Numbered from the stretch's first letter, positions 18,659-28,009 are shown. The stretch is DNA of 64,000 nt from Neisseria brasiliensis (GCF_009671065.1 NZ_CP046027.1:1178001-1242000), one strand, 5' to 3'. Numbers and translations: made by a program. Notes: a model not told the origin generated them from the letters alone.

Positions 18659-19147
18659 CTATCGACGTTGATAATGCACAAACGCATAATCTATGCCCTT
18701 GGCGCTGGTGTGTGATTCGCGGGCGGTTTCCTGCCATTCATCGGTGGAAAACTCAGGGAAAAACGCATCGCCGCCTTCGACCTGCAAAGCCACTTCGGTC
18801 AAGCGCAAATCGGTGGCCAGGGGCAGGGCTTGGGCATAAATTTGTGCGCCGCCCATGATGATGATTTCAGGCGCATCGGCACACAAGGCCAATGCATCGC
18901 TCAAATTGGTGACCACTTCCGCCCCGTCGGCTGCATAGTCGGTTTGTCGGCTGATGACGATGTTGCGGCGCTCGGGCAAAGGTTTTTTCGGCAAAGATTC
19001 CCATGTTTTGCGCCCCATTACCACCGGTTTGCCGCTGGTGTAGCGTTTGAAAAAGGCAAAGTCTTCCGGCAAATGCCACGGCATGGTGTTGTTGATGCCG
19101 ATGCAGCGCGCGTCGGCGTAGGCGGCAATCAGGGTAATTTTTTGCAT
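18659..19147 (-). CDS. folA: Dihydrofolate reductase
   Basis: DHFR reduces dihydrofolate to tetrahydrofolate with NADPH and is the trimethoprim target. The 162-residue protein has the standard motifs: the N-terminal IGINNTMPWHLPEDFAFFK, GRKTWESLP and the NADPH-binding IIMGGAQIY. This is the chromosomal enzyme. If the Tn7 cargo off the left edge carries dfrA1, as classical Tn7 does, the strain would have a second, resistant DHFR. Confidence 0.97.
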   Translation of the reverse strand: MQKITLIAAYADARCIGINNTMPWHLPEDFAFFKRYTSGKPVVMGRKTWESLPKKPLPERRNIVISRQTDYAADGAEVVTNLSDALALCADAPEIIIMGGAQIYAQALPLATDLRLTEVALQVEGGDAFFPEFSTDEWQETARESHTSAKGIDYAFVHYQRR

Positions 19148-19255
19148 AAACGTACTCTTTGGGTTGAATAGAAGGAAGCATGACGATATTTAAGTGTTGG
19201 TATCGGTCACATGCGTTTAATTTCAATAATGTATTTCTATTATGCGCAGACAAGC

Positions 19256-20146
19256 TCAACGTGTCAGCTTCACAAACACATCTTCCAAATCCGTTTCCGG
19301 CAGCGCCATGTGCAACACTTCAATGCCCGCGCTTTTCAATGTGGCCAACACTTCACCGAGGCGGTTGTAATCGTCTAATTTCAGCAAAAGATTGCCGTCT
19401 TGCTCACCCGTCAACCATGGCGATAAAGCAGCAGGTAGCGGCGCGGACAATTGCAGCACCACACGCACGCCTTGTTCGGCATGCAATAAATGCTCGGTCG
19501 AATCCAAAGCCACCAAGCGCCCCTGTTTCATCATGGCGATGCGGTTGCACAGGTTTTGCGCCTCTTCCAGATAATGCGTGGTCAGAATGATGGTGTGGCC
19601 TTGGCGGTTGAGACTTTCGATGAATGTCCACAGGCTTTGGCGCAGCTCGACATCGACACCGGCAGTCGGCTCGTCCAACACGATTACCGGCGGACGGTGC
19701 ACCAAGGCTTGCGCCACCATCACGCGCCGCTTCATGCCGCCGGAAAGGTTGCGGGTGATGGTGTTGGCTTTGTCGCTCAAACCTAGGCTGTCGATGATTT
19801 CGTCTATCCACGCATCATTGTTGCGGATGCCGAAATAGCCCGATTGAAAACGCAGCGCTTCGCGCACGGTGAAAAACGCGTCAAATACCAATTCCTGCGG
19901 AACCACGCCCAAGCTCATGCGCGCGCCTTGCGGCTCTTTGACCACATCGTAGCCCATCACGCTGATGCTGCCCGAAGTCAGGCGGTTGAGTCCGGCCATG
20001 GCAGAAATCAGCGTGGTTTTGCCCGCACCGTTCGGCCCCAACAGCGCAAAAAACTCGCCTTGTTCGACCGTAAAAGAAACGTCGTTCAGGGCGGTGAAAC
20101 CGTTGGCATAGGTTTTGACAGCATGGCGGATATCGATGGCGTGCAT
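19256..20146 (-). CDS. ABC transporter ATP-binding protein (YadG-like)
   Basis: The 296-residue ATPase has Walker A GPNGAGKTT, the signature NLSGGMKRR, Walker B VIVLDEPTAGVD and the switch histidine in TTHYLEEA. The C-terminal extension is typical of ABC-2 drug or polysaccharide exporters. It best pairs with a YadH-type permease, such as the one at 12550-13305. In many genomes the two genes are adjacent; here they are about 6 kb apart on opposite strands. The start at 20146 leaves a short leader to the next DUS hairpin. Confidence 0.9.
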   Translation of the reverse strand: MHAIDIRHAVKTYANGFTALNDVSFTVEQGEFFALLGPNGAGKTTLISAMAGLNRLTSGSISVMGYDVVKEPQGARMSLGVVPQELVFDAFFTVREALRFQSGYFGIRNNDAWIDEIIDSLGLSDKANTITRNLSGGMKRRVMVAQALVHRPPVIVLDEPTAGVDVELRQSLWTFIESLNRQGHTIILTTHYLEEAQNLCNRIAMMKQGRLVALDSTEHLLHAEQGVRVVLQLSAPLPAALSPWLTGEQDGNLLLKLDDYNRLGEVLATLKSAGIEVLHMALPETDLEDVFVKLTR

Positions 20147-20234
20147 GAGTATGTGGTTTTCTGATGATGGTTGTTAAAGGCGTATTTTAGCAGAAACGTT
20201 ATGCGTGGTCGGCATGAAGGTGGTTTGGATACAT

Positions 20235-20280
20235 AAAGGCCGTCTGAAGGGTCTCGGGTTTTGTTTTCAGACGGCCTTTA
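20235..20280 (-). terminator. DUS terminator after the yccS-like gene
   Basis: AAAGGCCGTCTGAA and its inverse enclose an 18-base loop, directly after the stop codon of the minus-strand gene ending at 20284. Confidence 0.75.
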
Positions 20281-20283
20281 CTT

Positions 20284-22458
20284 TTAAGACGCAGCCATGG
20301 CCGAAGTTTGCTCCGCTTCGGCCGCCTCAGTTTGATGATGCAAGGCTTGGTAACAGGGTTGCAGTTGGCGGGCAATCAGGCTCAGTTGCTGCCACAAAAT
20401 ATGCCTTTGGCGGTCGGCGGTAAGGTTGCGCAAGGCTTCCAAGTCGTGCAGCAGTTGGGTTAAGGCCGTCTGAAAATCGGCGGCGGTTTGCTGCGGCATG
20501 TGTTTCAACAGCGCGGCGATTTGGCGGGCAGTTTGGTAGAACGCGGCGGTAAAGGCCGGATCGGTTTCTTGTGCCATCTCGTTGCGGTAGGCGCCGAGTG
20601 CGGAAATGTAGCCAGTCAGCGCGTAATTGGTTTTTAACAGATTAAAGCCGTCTGAAAGTTGCTCGCCGTATTTGTCCGGCTCGCTGCTCATGTCGGACAA
20701 GGTGCTGCTCAGGGCGGTGATGCGCTCGTGGGCTTGGCGGCGCACGGTGCGGTAGCTGACATCGTCGCTGCCGCCGTGTTGCAGTTGCTCGAGAATTTTA
20801 TCCAGATAAGCACCGTTGCCGGAGACGGCCAACGCGGCTGTGCGGTCGAGCGTGAGGTAGCGCCAGTCCGGCCACAGATACGACACCGCCGCCCACGCCA
20901 TCACCGAGCCGATGATGGTGTCGATAATCCGCCACGGCATGGCGGCGTACACATCGAGTCCGGCCAAGGAAAAACTGGTTAAGGCTTGGATGGTGATGAA
21001 AAAGGTCGAGAAGCTGTATTTGTAGCTGCGGCTCATGAAAAACAGGGTGGTGCAGGCGATGACAATCCACAGCTTGGTTTCCAACGATGGCGTGAAATAC
21101 GGTACCAACGAGCCGACTACTACGCCCAAAATTGTGCCGGCGATGCGGTGGTATACGCGGTTTTTGGTGGCGGAATAGTTGGGTTGGCACACAAACAGCG
21201 CGGTCAGCAAAATCCAGTAGCCCAGATTGAGATTGAGGATTTCAACCACGGCGCAGGCCACGGCCACCACCAGCGACAGGCGCACGGCATGGCGGAACAC
21301 GGTGGATTCCAAATTTAATTGGCTTTTCACGCTTTGCCAAACGTGTTTCAAACCGTTGTGGCTTTCCACGGCGGCGATGCGGGTCACGTCAGATTCGCCT
21401 TCAAGCGCAGCGTGGTTGTCGCTGTGTTCCAATTGCTTGAGTTGGTGATCGACGCTGCTTAAATTGTTGAGCAATTGGCGGATATTGTGCACTTCGTGGC
21501 TGTCGGGGTGGCCGTCTGAAAACCATTGCAAGGATTGGCGGCAGCCTTCCATCGCGCGGCCGAGGCGTTTGCTGTAATGGTAGTCTTTGCCGCTGCGTAA
21601 GGCTCCGGCCACATTGCGGCAGGCCTGCCCCTGCATTTCCAGCAGGCGGTGGATGCGGAAAATCAGGTCGGTGTTTTTCAGTTTGTCGGCCAGCTCGCGG
21701 TAATCGACGTGTGCCGAGCTGATGCGTTCATGAATGTCTTGCGCGGTGAAGTAGTAGCGCAGCATACGGGCGGTGCGCGGGTGGCGGTGCTGGCCGCGCA
21801 TACGGTAAAACAGCGCGGCGCGGCATTGGTTGAAGGCAGCAATCACGCCGGTGTTGCGCATGGCCAAGTCGATTTGGCGGTTGCCTAGCCATGCAGCTTC
21901 GTCGGGGTCGAAAAAGTCGGCCTTGGCATCGAAATAATCGCCCAAGCTTTCATAAGCATCGGCCACGCGTTCCTGCACCGGACGATGCGGGAACATCATT
22001 TGGAAAACCAGCGTGCAGGTGCTGTATAACACCGTGCCCAATAGAATCATCAGCGGATTGGTCAGCCAAAAGGTTTCCGGCGTGTAGGTCAGCGAGGTGT
22101 AAGTCGCCACCGCCAGCGAGCCGAACGCAAAAGTGCGGTAGCGTTGGCCGACCGCGCCCAACAGCGTGAAGAAAAACGTCATCGCGGTCATGGCAGCGAT
22201 AAACGGCCAGCCGGTGCCGAGCGTGAGTTGCGCAGATAAAGAGGCGATGGTAAACAATATCACCGTAATCACAATGTTTTTCAGACGGCCTGTTAAGCGG
22301 TTGTCCAAATCGACCAAACCGCCGGCAATGATGCCCAACACAAACGGCATCGCCAGCGCGGGCATGTCGATATACCAAACGCTGGTGGCGGCAATGAGCA
22401 CGCTGATAAACACGGGCAACGACGTCATAATCAACGGCTTGAGCGGCGGGGTTCTCAT
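20284..22458 (-). CDS. yccS: YccS/YhfK family integral membrane protein (FUSC domain)
   Basis: I choose the start at 22458 (MRTPPLKPLIMTSLPVFISV); the 57 codons upstream in the open frame are of low complexity and cover a DUS-poor spacer. The 724-residue protein has an N-terminal set of membrane helices, a long soluble helical region with many His and Arg (about 170-390), a second membrane cluster (about 395-510, with PNYSATKNRVYHRIAGTILG) and a soluble C-terminus. This is the fusaric-acid-resistance-like layout of YccS, a putative efflux protein whose substrate is unknown. Confidence 0.85.
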   Translation of the reverse strand: MRTPPLKPLIMTSLPVFISVLIAATSVWYIDMPALAMPFVLGIIAGGLVDLDNRLTGRLKNIVITVILFTIASLSAQLTLGTGWPFIAAMTAMTFFFTLLGAVGQRYRTFAFGSLAVATYTSLTYTPETFWLTNPLMILLGTVLYSTCTLVFQMMFPHRPVQERVADAYESLGDYFDAKADFFDPDEAAWLGNRQIDLAMRNTGVIAAFNQCRAALFYRMRGQHRHPRTARMLRYYFTAQDIHERISSAHVDYRELADKLKNTDLIFRIHRLLEMQGQACRNVAGALRSGKDYHYSKRLGRAMEGCRQSLQWFSDGHPDSHEVHNIRQLLNNLSSVDHQLKQLEHSDNHAALEGESDVTRIAAVESHNGLKHVWQSVKSQLNLESTVFRHAVRLSLVVAVACAVVEILNLNLGYWILLTALFVCQPNYSATKNRVYHRIAGTILGVVVGSLVPYFTPSLETKLWIVIACTTLFFMSRSYKYSFSTFFITIQALTSFSLAGLDVYAAMPWRIIDTIIGSVMAWAAVSYLWPDWRYLTLDRTAALAVSGNGAYLDKILEQLQHGGSDDVSYRTVRRQAHERITALSSTLSDMSSEPDKYGEQLSDGFNLLKTNYALTGYISALGAYRNEMAQETDPAFTAAFYQTARQIAALLKHMPQQTAADFQTALTQLLHDLEALRNLTADRQRHILWQQLSLIARQLQPCYQALHHQTEAAEAEQTSAMAAS

Positions 22459-22695
22459 GATGATGCGGGCATAAGGTGAAATAAACAGAATTTTAGCAGG
22501 AATCGGCAGGCCGCACCGAAACGGCGGGCAAAAAAAAATCCCGAACATGAGTCGGGAGGGTAAAACAAACAAGTAGGACTTGTGTTGTTCAACTGAAAGG
22601 TGTGTGTTTGAAAGCGTTATTGTAGACAAAATCGGTTTTAGAATAAATTCACTAGAAGAAATGCAGCGTTAACAAATAGGAAACAATTAAGGTTT

Positions 22696-22734
22696 CAGGC
22701 CGTCTGAAAGTGATTGAATCTTTTAGACGGCCTG
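22696..22734 (-). terminator. Imperfect DUS hairpin after pilU
   Basis: CAGGCCGTCTGAAAG pairs with CTTTTAGACGGCCTG; the second half carries one change from the DUS. It lies five bases beyond the pilU stop. Confidence 0.65.
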
Positions 22735-22738
22735 TTGC

Positions 22739-23968
22739 TTACATCAAATTCAAATCACTGATGCGGTCGAACAAGCGTTCCGGCTCGTTGCCTTCTTCGT
22801 GCAATTGAATGCGCAAACGCAAATCGTTGGCCGAATCGGCTTGGCGCAAGGCTTCGTCGTATTCGATGTGGCCTTGGGTGTAGAGATTGAACAAATGCTG
22901 GTCGAAAGTTTGCATGCCGTCGCCGGAAGCGCGATCCATCAGGCCGCGGATTTCCATCAGTTCGCCTTTGAAAATCAAATCCTGCATGGCAGGGGTGTTG
23001 AGCAGCAAATCGATCGCGGCGGTGCGCTGGGTGCGGTTTTTCTTAATCGCCAAACGCTGGCCGATGATGCCGGTCAGGTTTAAGGCCAAGTCCATTAATA
23101 CTTGTTTTTGGCGCTCTTCCGGATAGAAGTTGATGATGCGCTCGATGGTTTGCGATGCGCTGTTGGCGTGGATGGTGAACACGCACAAGTGGCCGGTTTG
23201 TGCCAACTGCATGGCGTATTCCATGCTCTCCGCGCTGCGCACCTCACCGATACACACCACGTCAGGTGCTTGGCGCATGGCGTTTTGGATGGCGGTTTTC
23301 CAATCCGGCGTGTCGATGCCGATTTCGCGCTGGGTGAAAATGCAGCGGCGTGGTTTGTAGATAAACTCAATCGGGTCTTCGATGGTCACAACGTGGCCGG
23401 GGATTTTGTTGTTGCGGTAGTTGAGCATCGAGGCCATCGTGGTCGATTTACCCGAGCCGGTCGGACCCGCCAAAATCAGCAAACCGCGCGGGGCGAGCGC
23501 CAAATCTTTAGTTTTTTCCGGCAAGCCCAACACTTCCATTTCGGGAATTTCTTGGTTGATGCGGCGCAACACCAAGCCGACACGGCCTTGCTCGTGATAG
23601 GCATTGACACGGTAACGCGTGTTGCTGCGCGATTGCACGGAATAGTTGAGCTCCCATTCGCGGTTGAAAGTTTCCAACTGCTCGGGGTTCATGGTGGATT
23701 CGACGATTTGCGCGGTTTCTTCGCCGGTTAAGGCTTTGTGCGGCACAGGGGTCAACACGCCGCTCACTTTCATTGATGGCGGGAAACCGGCGCTGATGAA
23801 AATATCCGAGGCTTTGCGGTTTTCTGCTTCGACACACATGCGGTCGAGCAGGGGATGCAAATGCGTGCCGATTTCGGCCGGCGTTGGGATATGCGGGGCT
23901 TGGTTTTTTTGCGAATACGCCTGCACCATTTCGGAAAGCAGATCGTGTAAAGGATTATTGTCGCTCAT
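22739..23968 (-). CDS. pilU: PilT-dependent ATPase PilU, type IV pilus retraction
   Basis: PilU is a hexameric cytoplasmic ATPase that assists PilT in pilus retraction. The 409-residue protein has Walker A GPTGSGKST, an Asp box region VVTIEDPIEF, the Walker B region CIGEVRS and a His box (HLCVFTIHANSA). It is longer than PilT at both ends, as is usual for PilU. It lies downstream of pilT on the same strand with a DUS hairpin between, the normal neisserial arrangement. Retraction powers twitching and the DNA import that the many DUS in this window serve. Confidence 0.96.
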   Translation of the reverse strand: MSDNNPLHDLLSEMVQAYSQKNQAPHIPTPAEIGTHLHPLLDRMCVEAENRKASDIFISAGFPPSMKVSGVLTPVPHKALTGEETAQIVESTMNPEQLETFNREWELNYSVQSRSNTRYRVNAYHEQGRVGLVLRRINQEIPEMEVLGLPEKTKDLALAPRGLLILAGPTGSGKSTTMASMLNYRNNKIPGHVVTIEDPIEFIYKPRRCIFTQREIGIDTPDWKTAIQNAMRQAPDVVCIGEVRSAESMEYAMQLAQTGHLCVFTIHANSASQTIERIINFYPEERQKQVLMDLALNLTGIIGQRLAIKKNRTQRTAAIDLLLNTPAMQDLIFKGELMEIRGLMDRASGDGMQTFDQHLFNLYTQGHIEYDEALRQADSANDLRLRIQLHEEGNEPERLFDRISDLNLM

Positions 23969-23983
23969 GGTTTGTCCATTGTC

Positions 23984-24020
23984 TTTTCAGACGGCCTTGA
24001 AATAAAAAGGCCGTCTGAAA
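23984..24020 (-). terminator. DUS hairpin between pilT and pilU
   Basis: TTTTCAGACGGCCTT and AAGGCCGTCTGAAA form a 13-bp stem just past the pilT stop codon and 16 bp before the pilU start. It may reduce readthrough from pilT into pilU. Confidence 0.7.
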
Positions 24021-24027
24021 CCATAAA

Positions 24028-25071
24028 TTAAAGAATCATTGTGTCGCTGTTTTGCGCTTTGCTGCGGGCGGCTTCGTGGCTGATGGTGCCTTGACGCAGC
24101 AGGTTTTGCAGCGCTTGGTCGAGCGTTTGCATGCCGTGTGATTGGCCGGTTTGCAGCGCAGATTGGATTTGCGCGATTTTGTTTTCGCGAATCAGGTTGC
24201 GCACGGCAGGGGTGGAAATCAGGATTTCATGCGCTGCCACACGGCCGTTGCCGTCGCGGGTTTTCAAAAGGGTTTGCGAGATCACGGCACGCAGCGATTC
24301 GGAAAGCATAGAGCGCACCATTTCTTTTTCGCCTGCAGGGAATACGTCGACAATACGGTCGATGGTTTTGGCCGCGCCGGTGGTGTGCAATGTGCCAAAT
24401 ACTAAGTGACCGGTTTCGGCAGCGGTCAAGGCCAAGCTGATGGTTTCAGGGTCGCGCATCTCACCAATCAGAATCACATCCGGGTCTTCACGCAGGGCAG
24501 AGCGCAGCGCGTTGTGAAAGCTGTGGGTGTGTTGGTGTAATTCGCGCTGGTTAATCAGGGCTTTTTTGCTTTGATGCACAAACTCAATTGGGTCTTCGAT
24601 GGTCAGAATGTGCGCCGGTTGGGTTTCGTTGATGTAGTTGATCATCGCCGCCAAAGTGGTCGATTTACCCGAGCCGGTCGGGCCGGTCACCAACACCAAG
24701 CCGCGCGGGTTATCGGCGATTTTTTGGAAAATACGCGGCGCGCGCAATTCTTCTAAGGTCAATACGCTGCTGGGAATGGTACGGAACACCGCTGCAGGGC
24801 CGCGCTCGGTGGTGAATGCGTTCACACGGAAACGCGCGACATTAGGTAATTCAAACGAAAAATCGACTTCTAAATCCTGCTGATACAGTTTGCGCTGGTG
24901 GTCGTTCATGACCGAAGTGACCATGGTGCCGACTTCTTCGGCATCCATTTCCGGTAAGTTGATGCGGCGGATGTCGCCGTGAACGCGGATCATCGGGGAC
25001 ATTGCCGAGCTTAAGTGAAGGTCGGACGCTTTGTTCTTCACGCCGAACGCCAGTAAGTCTGTAATCTGCAT
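24028..25071 (-). CDS. pilT: Type IV pilus retraction ATPase PilT
   Basis: PilT depolymerises the pilus and is required for twitching motility and natural transformation. The 347-residue length is standard. Walker A is TGPTGSGKSTT, the Asp box TIEDPIEFVH, Walker B VILIGEMRDPET, and the His box HLVFGTLHTTGA. The C-terminal AIRNLIRE-type motif needed for retraction is present as AVRNLIRE. The gene is divergent from yggS, as is common in beta- and gammaproteobacteria. Confidence 0.98.
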   Translation of the reverse strand: MQITDLLAFGVKNKASDLHLSSAMSPMIRVHGDIRRINLPEMDAEEVGTMVTSVMNDHQRKLYQQDLEVDFSFELPNVARFRVNAFTTERGPAAVFRTIPSSVLTLEELRAPRIFQKIADNPRGLVLVTGPTGSGKSTTLAAMINYINETQPAHILTIEDPIEFVHQSKKALINQRELHQHTHSFHNALRSALREDPDVILIGEMRDPETISLALTAAETGHLVFGTLHTTGAAKTIDRIVDVFPAGEKEMVRSMLSESLRAVISQTLLKTRDGNGRVAAHEILISTPAVRNLIRENKIAQIQSALQTGQSHGMQTLDQALQNLLRQGTISHEAARSKAQNSDTMIL

Positions 25072-25184
25072 AATGTGGCCTTATTGGTTTAGAATAGTAA
25101 ATCGGTTTATTTTAAATACATAATATCGTTCAACCAAGCAAATTTTGTAAAAAGGCCGCAAATGGCCGGATAAAGGAAAGAATC

Positions 25185-25880
25185 ATGTCGGGATTGCAAC
25201 AACATTATCAAGCCATTTTAAACGACATCGCCCAAGCAGCCGAAGCAGCAGGCCGTCTGAAAGAATCGGTGCAGCTGGTGGCGGTGAGCAAAACCTTTCC
25301 GGCTGAAGACATCCGCGAAGTATATGCCGCAGGACAGCGCGATTTCGGCGAAAACTACATTCAGGAATGGTATGACAAAACGCAAACGCTCGCCGATTTG
25401 CCCGACATCGTGTGGCACATCATCGGCGATGTGCAATCAAACAAAACCAAATACGTTGCCGAGCGCGCGCATTGGCTGCACACGGTAGGTCGTCTGAAAA
25501 CTGCGCAGCGCATCAGCAATCAAAGGCCGTCTGAAATGCCGCCGCTGCAAGTGTGTATTGAAGTGAACATCGCCGCTGAAGAAGCCAAGCACGGTGTGCC
25601 GCCGGAAGAAGCGGTGGCTTTGGCGGTGGAAGTGGCGAAGTTGCCGAATATTGAAGTGCGCGGTTTGATGTGTGTGGCGAAGGCCGACAGCAGCGATGAC
25701 GAATTGCGCCAGCAGTTTGCGACCATGCAGCAATTATTGGCGGATGTGAACGCAGCAGGTGTGAAGGCAGATGTGTTGTCGATGGGCATGTCGGGCGATA
25801 TGCGGATTGCGGTAGAATGCGGGGCAACCCATGTACGCATCGGCAGCGCGATTTTCGGCCAGCGCGATTACAGTAAATAA
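25185..25880 (+). CDS. yggS: YggS/PLPBP family pyridoxal phosphate homeostasis protein
   Basis: The family binds PLP without known enzymatic turnover and helps balance vitamin B6 and amino acid pools. The 231-residue protein has the PLP lysine in LVAVSKTFP (about residue 36), the conserved FGENYIQE, and GMSGDMRIAVECGATHVRIG near the C-terminus. Three DUS copies are read within the gene as GRLK or RPSE. It is upstream of proC and yggT, the usual conserved neighbourhood. Confidence 0.95.
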   Translation: MSGLQQHYQAILNDIAQAAEAAGRLKESVQLVAVSKTFPAEDIREVYAAGQRDFGENYIQEWYDKTQTLADLPDIVWHIIGDVQSNKTKYVAERAHWLHTVGRLKTAQRISNQRPSEMPPLQVCIEVNIAAEEAKHGVPPEEAVALAVEVAKLPNIEVRGLMCVAKADSSDDELRQQFATMQQLLADVNAAGVKADVLSMGMSGDMRIAVECGATHVRIGSAIFGQRDYSK

Positions 25881-25886
25881 AGGTCT

Positions 25887-25924
25887 CAGGCCGTCTGAAA
25901 ACCATTCACTACTTTCAGACGGCC
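25887..25924 (+). terminator. DUS hairpin between yggS and proC, next to an IS5-type end remnant
   Basis: CAGGCCGTCTGAAA and its inverse enclose a short loop after yggS. The bases AAAGGTCTC directly ahead of it (25879-25887) match the tip of the IS5-type inverted repeats seen at 9852 and 28010. Confidence 0.65.
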
Positions 25925-25961
25925 ACAATATATATAGAGAGAGTAACGAAAGGCAAGCAAC

Positions 25962-26759
25962 ATGAACGTATTCTTCTTAGGCGGCGGCCACATGGCAGCG
26001 GCGATTGCCGGCGGTTTGGTGAAGCAGGGCGGGTATCAGGTGCATATCGCCAACCGCGGCGCAGAAAAGCGCGAACGTTTGGCTAAGGAATTGGGTGTTA
26101 GCGTATCGGAGAAACTGCCGCCATTGTCTGCAAACGATGTGCTGGTGTTGGCGGTTAAGCCGCAAGACATGCAGGCTGCGTGTGAATATGTGCAAACCAA
26201 CGGCGCATTGGTGCTGTCGGTCGCAGCCGGTTTGAGCATCGAAACCTTAAGCCGTTATCTGCAAGGCAACCGCCGTATTGTTCGCACCATGCCCAATGTG
26301 CCCAGCCAAATCGGTTTAGGGATTACCGGTATGTACGCGGCTGAAGAAGCGAGTGACGCAGACAAGCAAACCGCCGATGCCATCATGCGCGCCGTCGGCC
26401 AAACGGTGTGGCTCGATGACGAAACGCAAATGCACGCCATCACCGGCATCAGCGGCAGCGGCAGCGGCTATGTGTTTTATTTGCTGAATGCGTTGCAACA
26501 AGCCGCGCTGGCACAAGGTTTCGATGCTGAGCAAGCCCGCAGCCTGACTTTGGCAACATTCAAAGGCGCGGTTGAATTGGCCGAACAAAGCGGCGCATCG
26601 TTTGAAGATTTGCGCCGGAGCGTGATGTCGAAAGGTGGCACCACCATGGAAGCCTACAATGTGTTTGACAAACGTGGTGTCACCGAATCGATAGTAGAAG
26701 GGGTAGAAGCCTGCGTAGTCCGTTCGCAAGAAATTTCACAACAATTCGAGGCCGTCTGA
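25962..26759 (+). CDS. proC: Pyrroline-5-carboxylate reductase
   Basis: ProC reduces pyrroline-5-carboxylate to proline with NAD(P)H. The 265-residue protein starts with the Rossmann motif FLGGGHMAAAIAGGL and has the family signature region GSGSGYVFYLLNALQQAAL and GAVELAEQSG. The last residues EAV and the stop codon are encoded by an AG-DUS. yggT starts 4 bp later, so the two are likely coupled. Confidence 0.97.
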   Translation: MNVFFLGGGHMAAAIAGGLVKQGGYQVHIANRGAEKRERLAKELGVSVSEKLPPLSANDVLVLAVKPQDMQAACEYVQTNGALVLSVAAGLSIETLSRYLQGNRRIVRTMPNVPSQIGLGITGMYAAEEASDADKQTADAIMRAVGQTVWLDDETQMHAITGISGSGSGYVFYLLNALQQAALAQGFDAEQARSLTLATFKGAVELAEQSGASFEDLRRSVMSKGGTTMEAYNVFDKRGVTESIVEGVEACVVRSQEISQQFEAV

Positions 26760-26763
26760 AAAC

Positions 26764-27321
26764 ATGAAAGCCGATTTATTGTTATTACTGGCCGATGGTT
26801 TGGTGATTGTGATGGTAGCGCGGTGCCTGTTGCATTGGGCGAAATTGGATGCCAATCATCCGCTGGCCGCCTTTTGCCGTCAAACCACCGATTGGCTGGT
26901 TAAGCCCTTACACAAAGTCGCACCTGCTGCCGGCCGTTGGGATACGGCCTGCCTGTTGGCCGGATTGCTGGTGTATTACATTGTCTATATGGTGATGACG
27001 TGGGTAGAGTTGCCCGGCAGCATCAGTGGCAAAATCATGGCAGCGAATTTTATTTTTGCGCTGATTGGCATGCTGAAAGCCGTAGCCTATGTTTTGCTGT
27101 TTGGCCTAATTATCCGTATGCTGCTCAGTTTCCAGAATCCGTATTCGCCGCTGGTTGTGGTGTTGCAGCGTATTTTTGAACCGGTGTCGCGCCCGTTTGC
27201 ATTCCTGCGCATTGGCCGCTACGACTTTTCCGGTAGTGTGGTGGCGTTGGTCTTGTGGTTTATGTTGGTGGATTTTTTGCCGAAACTGGTCAGCAGTGTG
27301 AATTTGTGGCTGCTGCGTTAA
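26764..27321 (+). CDS. yggT: YggT family membrane protein
   Basis: This 185-residue protein consists of two YGGT repeats, each with paired hydrophobic segments; the second shows the signature LLSFQNPYSPLVVVLQRIFEPV, followed by PFAFLRIG. The family is linked to osmotic and membrane homeostasis, with no defined biochemical role. It follows proC in an operon-like array (yggS-proC-yggT). Confidence 0.9.
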   Translation: MKADLLLLLADGLVIVMVARCLLHWAKLDANHPLAAFCRQTTDWLVKPLHKVAPAAGRWDTACLLAGLLVYYIVYMVMTWVELPGSISGKIMAANFIFALIGMLKAVAYVLLFGLIIRMLLSFQNPYSPLVVVLQRIFEPVSRPFAFLRIGRYDFSGSVVALVLWFMLVDFLPKLVSSVNLWLLR

Positions 27322-27542
27322 TCAGTGTGTTTTGGAATGAAAAATTGAATGATGTCGCAACTATGCCAAAAACATGTTATTTAAGTGCAAAAAAGTGCAA
27401 AGCGGGCAGCCGAGCGCAACGCACCGAAAAAAAACATGTTATGATACGGAATTTTTGAAAGCACAACCTTTCAAAAATGAATAAAAAATAAGCGGTTGTG
27501 AGCAGAAACAGAAGTTTCCGATTATTAGAGAAAGAAATTATT

Positions 27543-27959
27543 ATGGCAAAGCTGACAGAACAAGACATTTTAAAATGGGACGGTCCGGAAGATGATTACA
27601 TGAATGCCGACCAATTGGCATTCTTCCGAGAGTTGCTCGTCAAAATGCAAGATGAGTTGATTCAAAACGCAACAGTCACCACCAGCCATCTGCAAGAACA
27701 CGAATCCGCTCCCGATCCTGCCGACCGTGCAACGCAAGAAGAAGAATACGCTTTAGAATTGCGTACACGCGATCGCGAGCGCAAACTCTTGGCCAAAGTA
27801 CAAGCCACCATCCGCAGCATTGACGAAGGCGATTATGGTTTCTGTACCGATACTGGTGAGCCAATCGGTTTGAAACGTTTGCTGGCACGCCCGACCGCAA
27901 CATTGTCTGTTGAAGCGCAAGAGCGTCGTGAGCGAATGAAAAAACAATTCGCCGATTAA
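27543..27959 (+). CDS. dksA: RNA polymerase-binding transcription factor DksA (zinc-cysteine-poor form)
   Basis: DksA enters the secondary channel of RNA polymerase and, with ppGpp, adjusts rRNA and amino acid promoters. I start at 27543 (MAKLTEQDILKWDGPEDDYM), giving 138 residues; 15 extra upstream codons lack family character. The coiled-coil tip with the functional aspartates is intact (APDPADRATQEEE). The four zinc cysteines of E. coli DksA are reduced to one: C101 remains, while the positions of the others hold T104, S122 and A125. The protein therefore probably folds without zinc. An rRNA operon, its classical target, starts 1.8 kb downstream. Confidence 0.93.
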   Translation: MAKLTEQDILKWDGPEDDYMNADQLAFFRELLVKMQDELIQNATVTTSHLQEHESAPDPADRATQEEEYALELRTRDRERKLLAKVQATIRSIDEGDYGFCTDTGEPIGLKRLLARPTATLSVEAQERRERMKKQFAD

Positions 27960-27979
27960 GTTATCGTTAAGTATATTCA

Positions 27980-28009
27980 AAAGGCCGTCTGAAACGTTTC
28001 AGACGGCCT
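27980..28009 (+). terminator. DUS terminator of dksA, T-run removed by IS insertion
   Basis: AAGGCCGTCTGAA and TTCAGACGGCCT form a 12-bp stem with a 4-base loop. The IS5-family element begins at the next base, replacing the T-run that usually follows. Confidence 0.7.

Noticed and set aside
22510..22560. Hairpin CCCGA/TCGGG after a run of A upstream of the yccS-like start
   Set aside because: Stem is too short and on the wrong side of any gene end to call a terminator.
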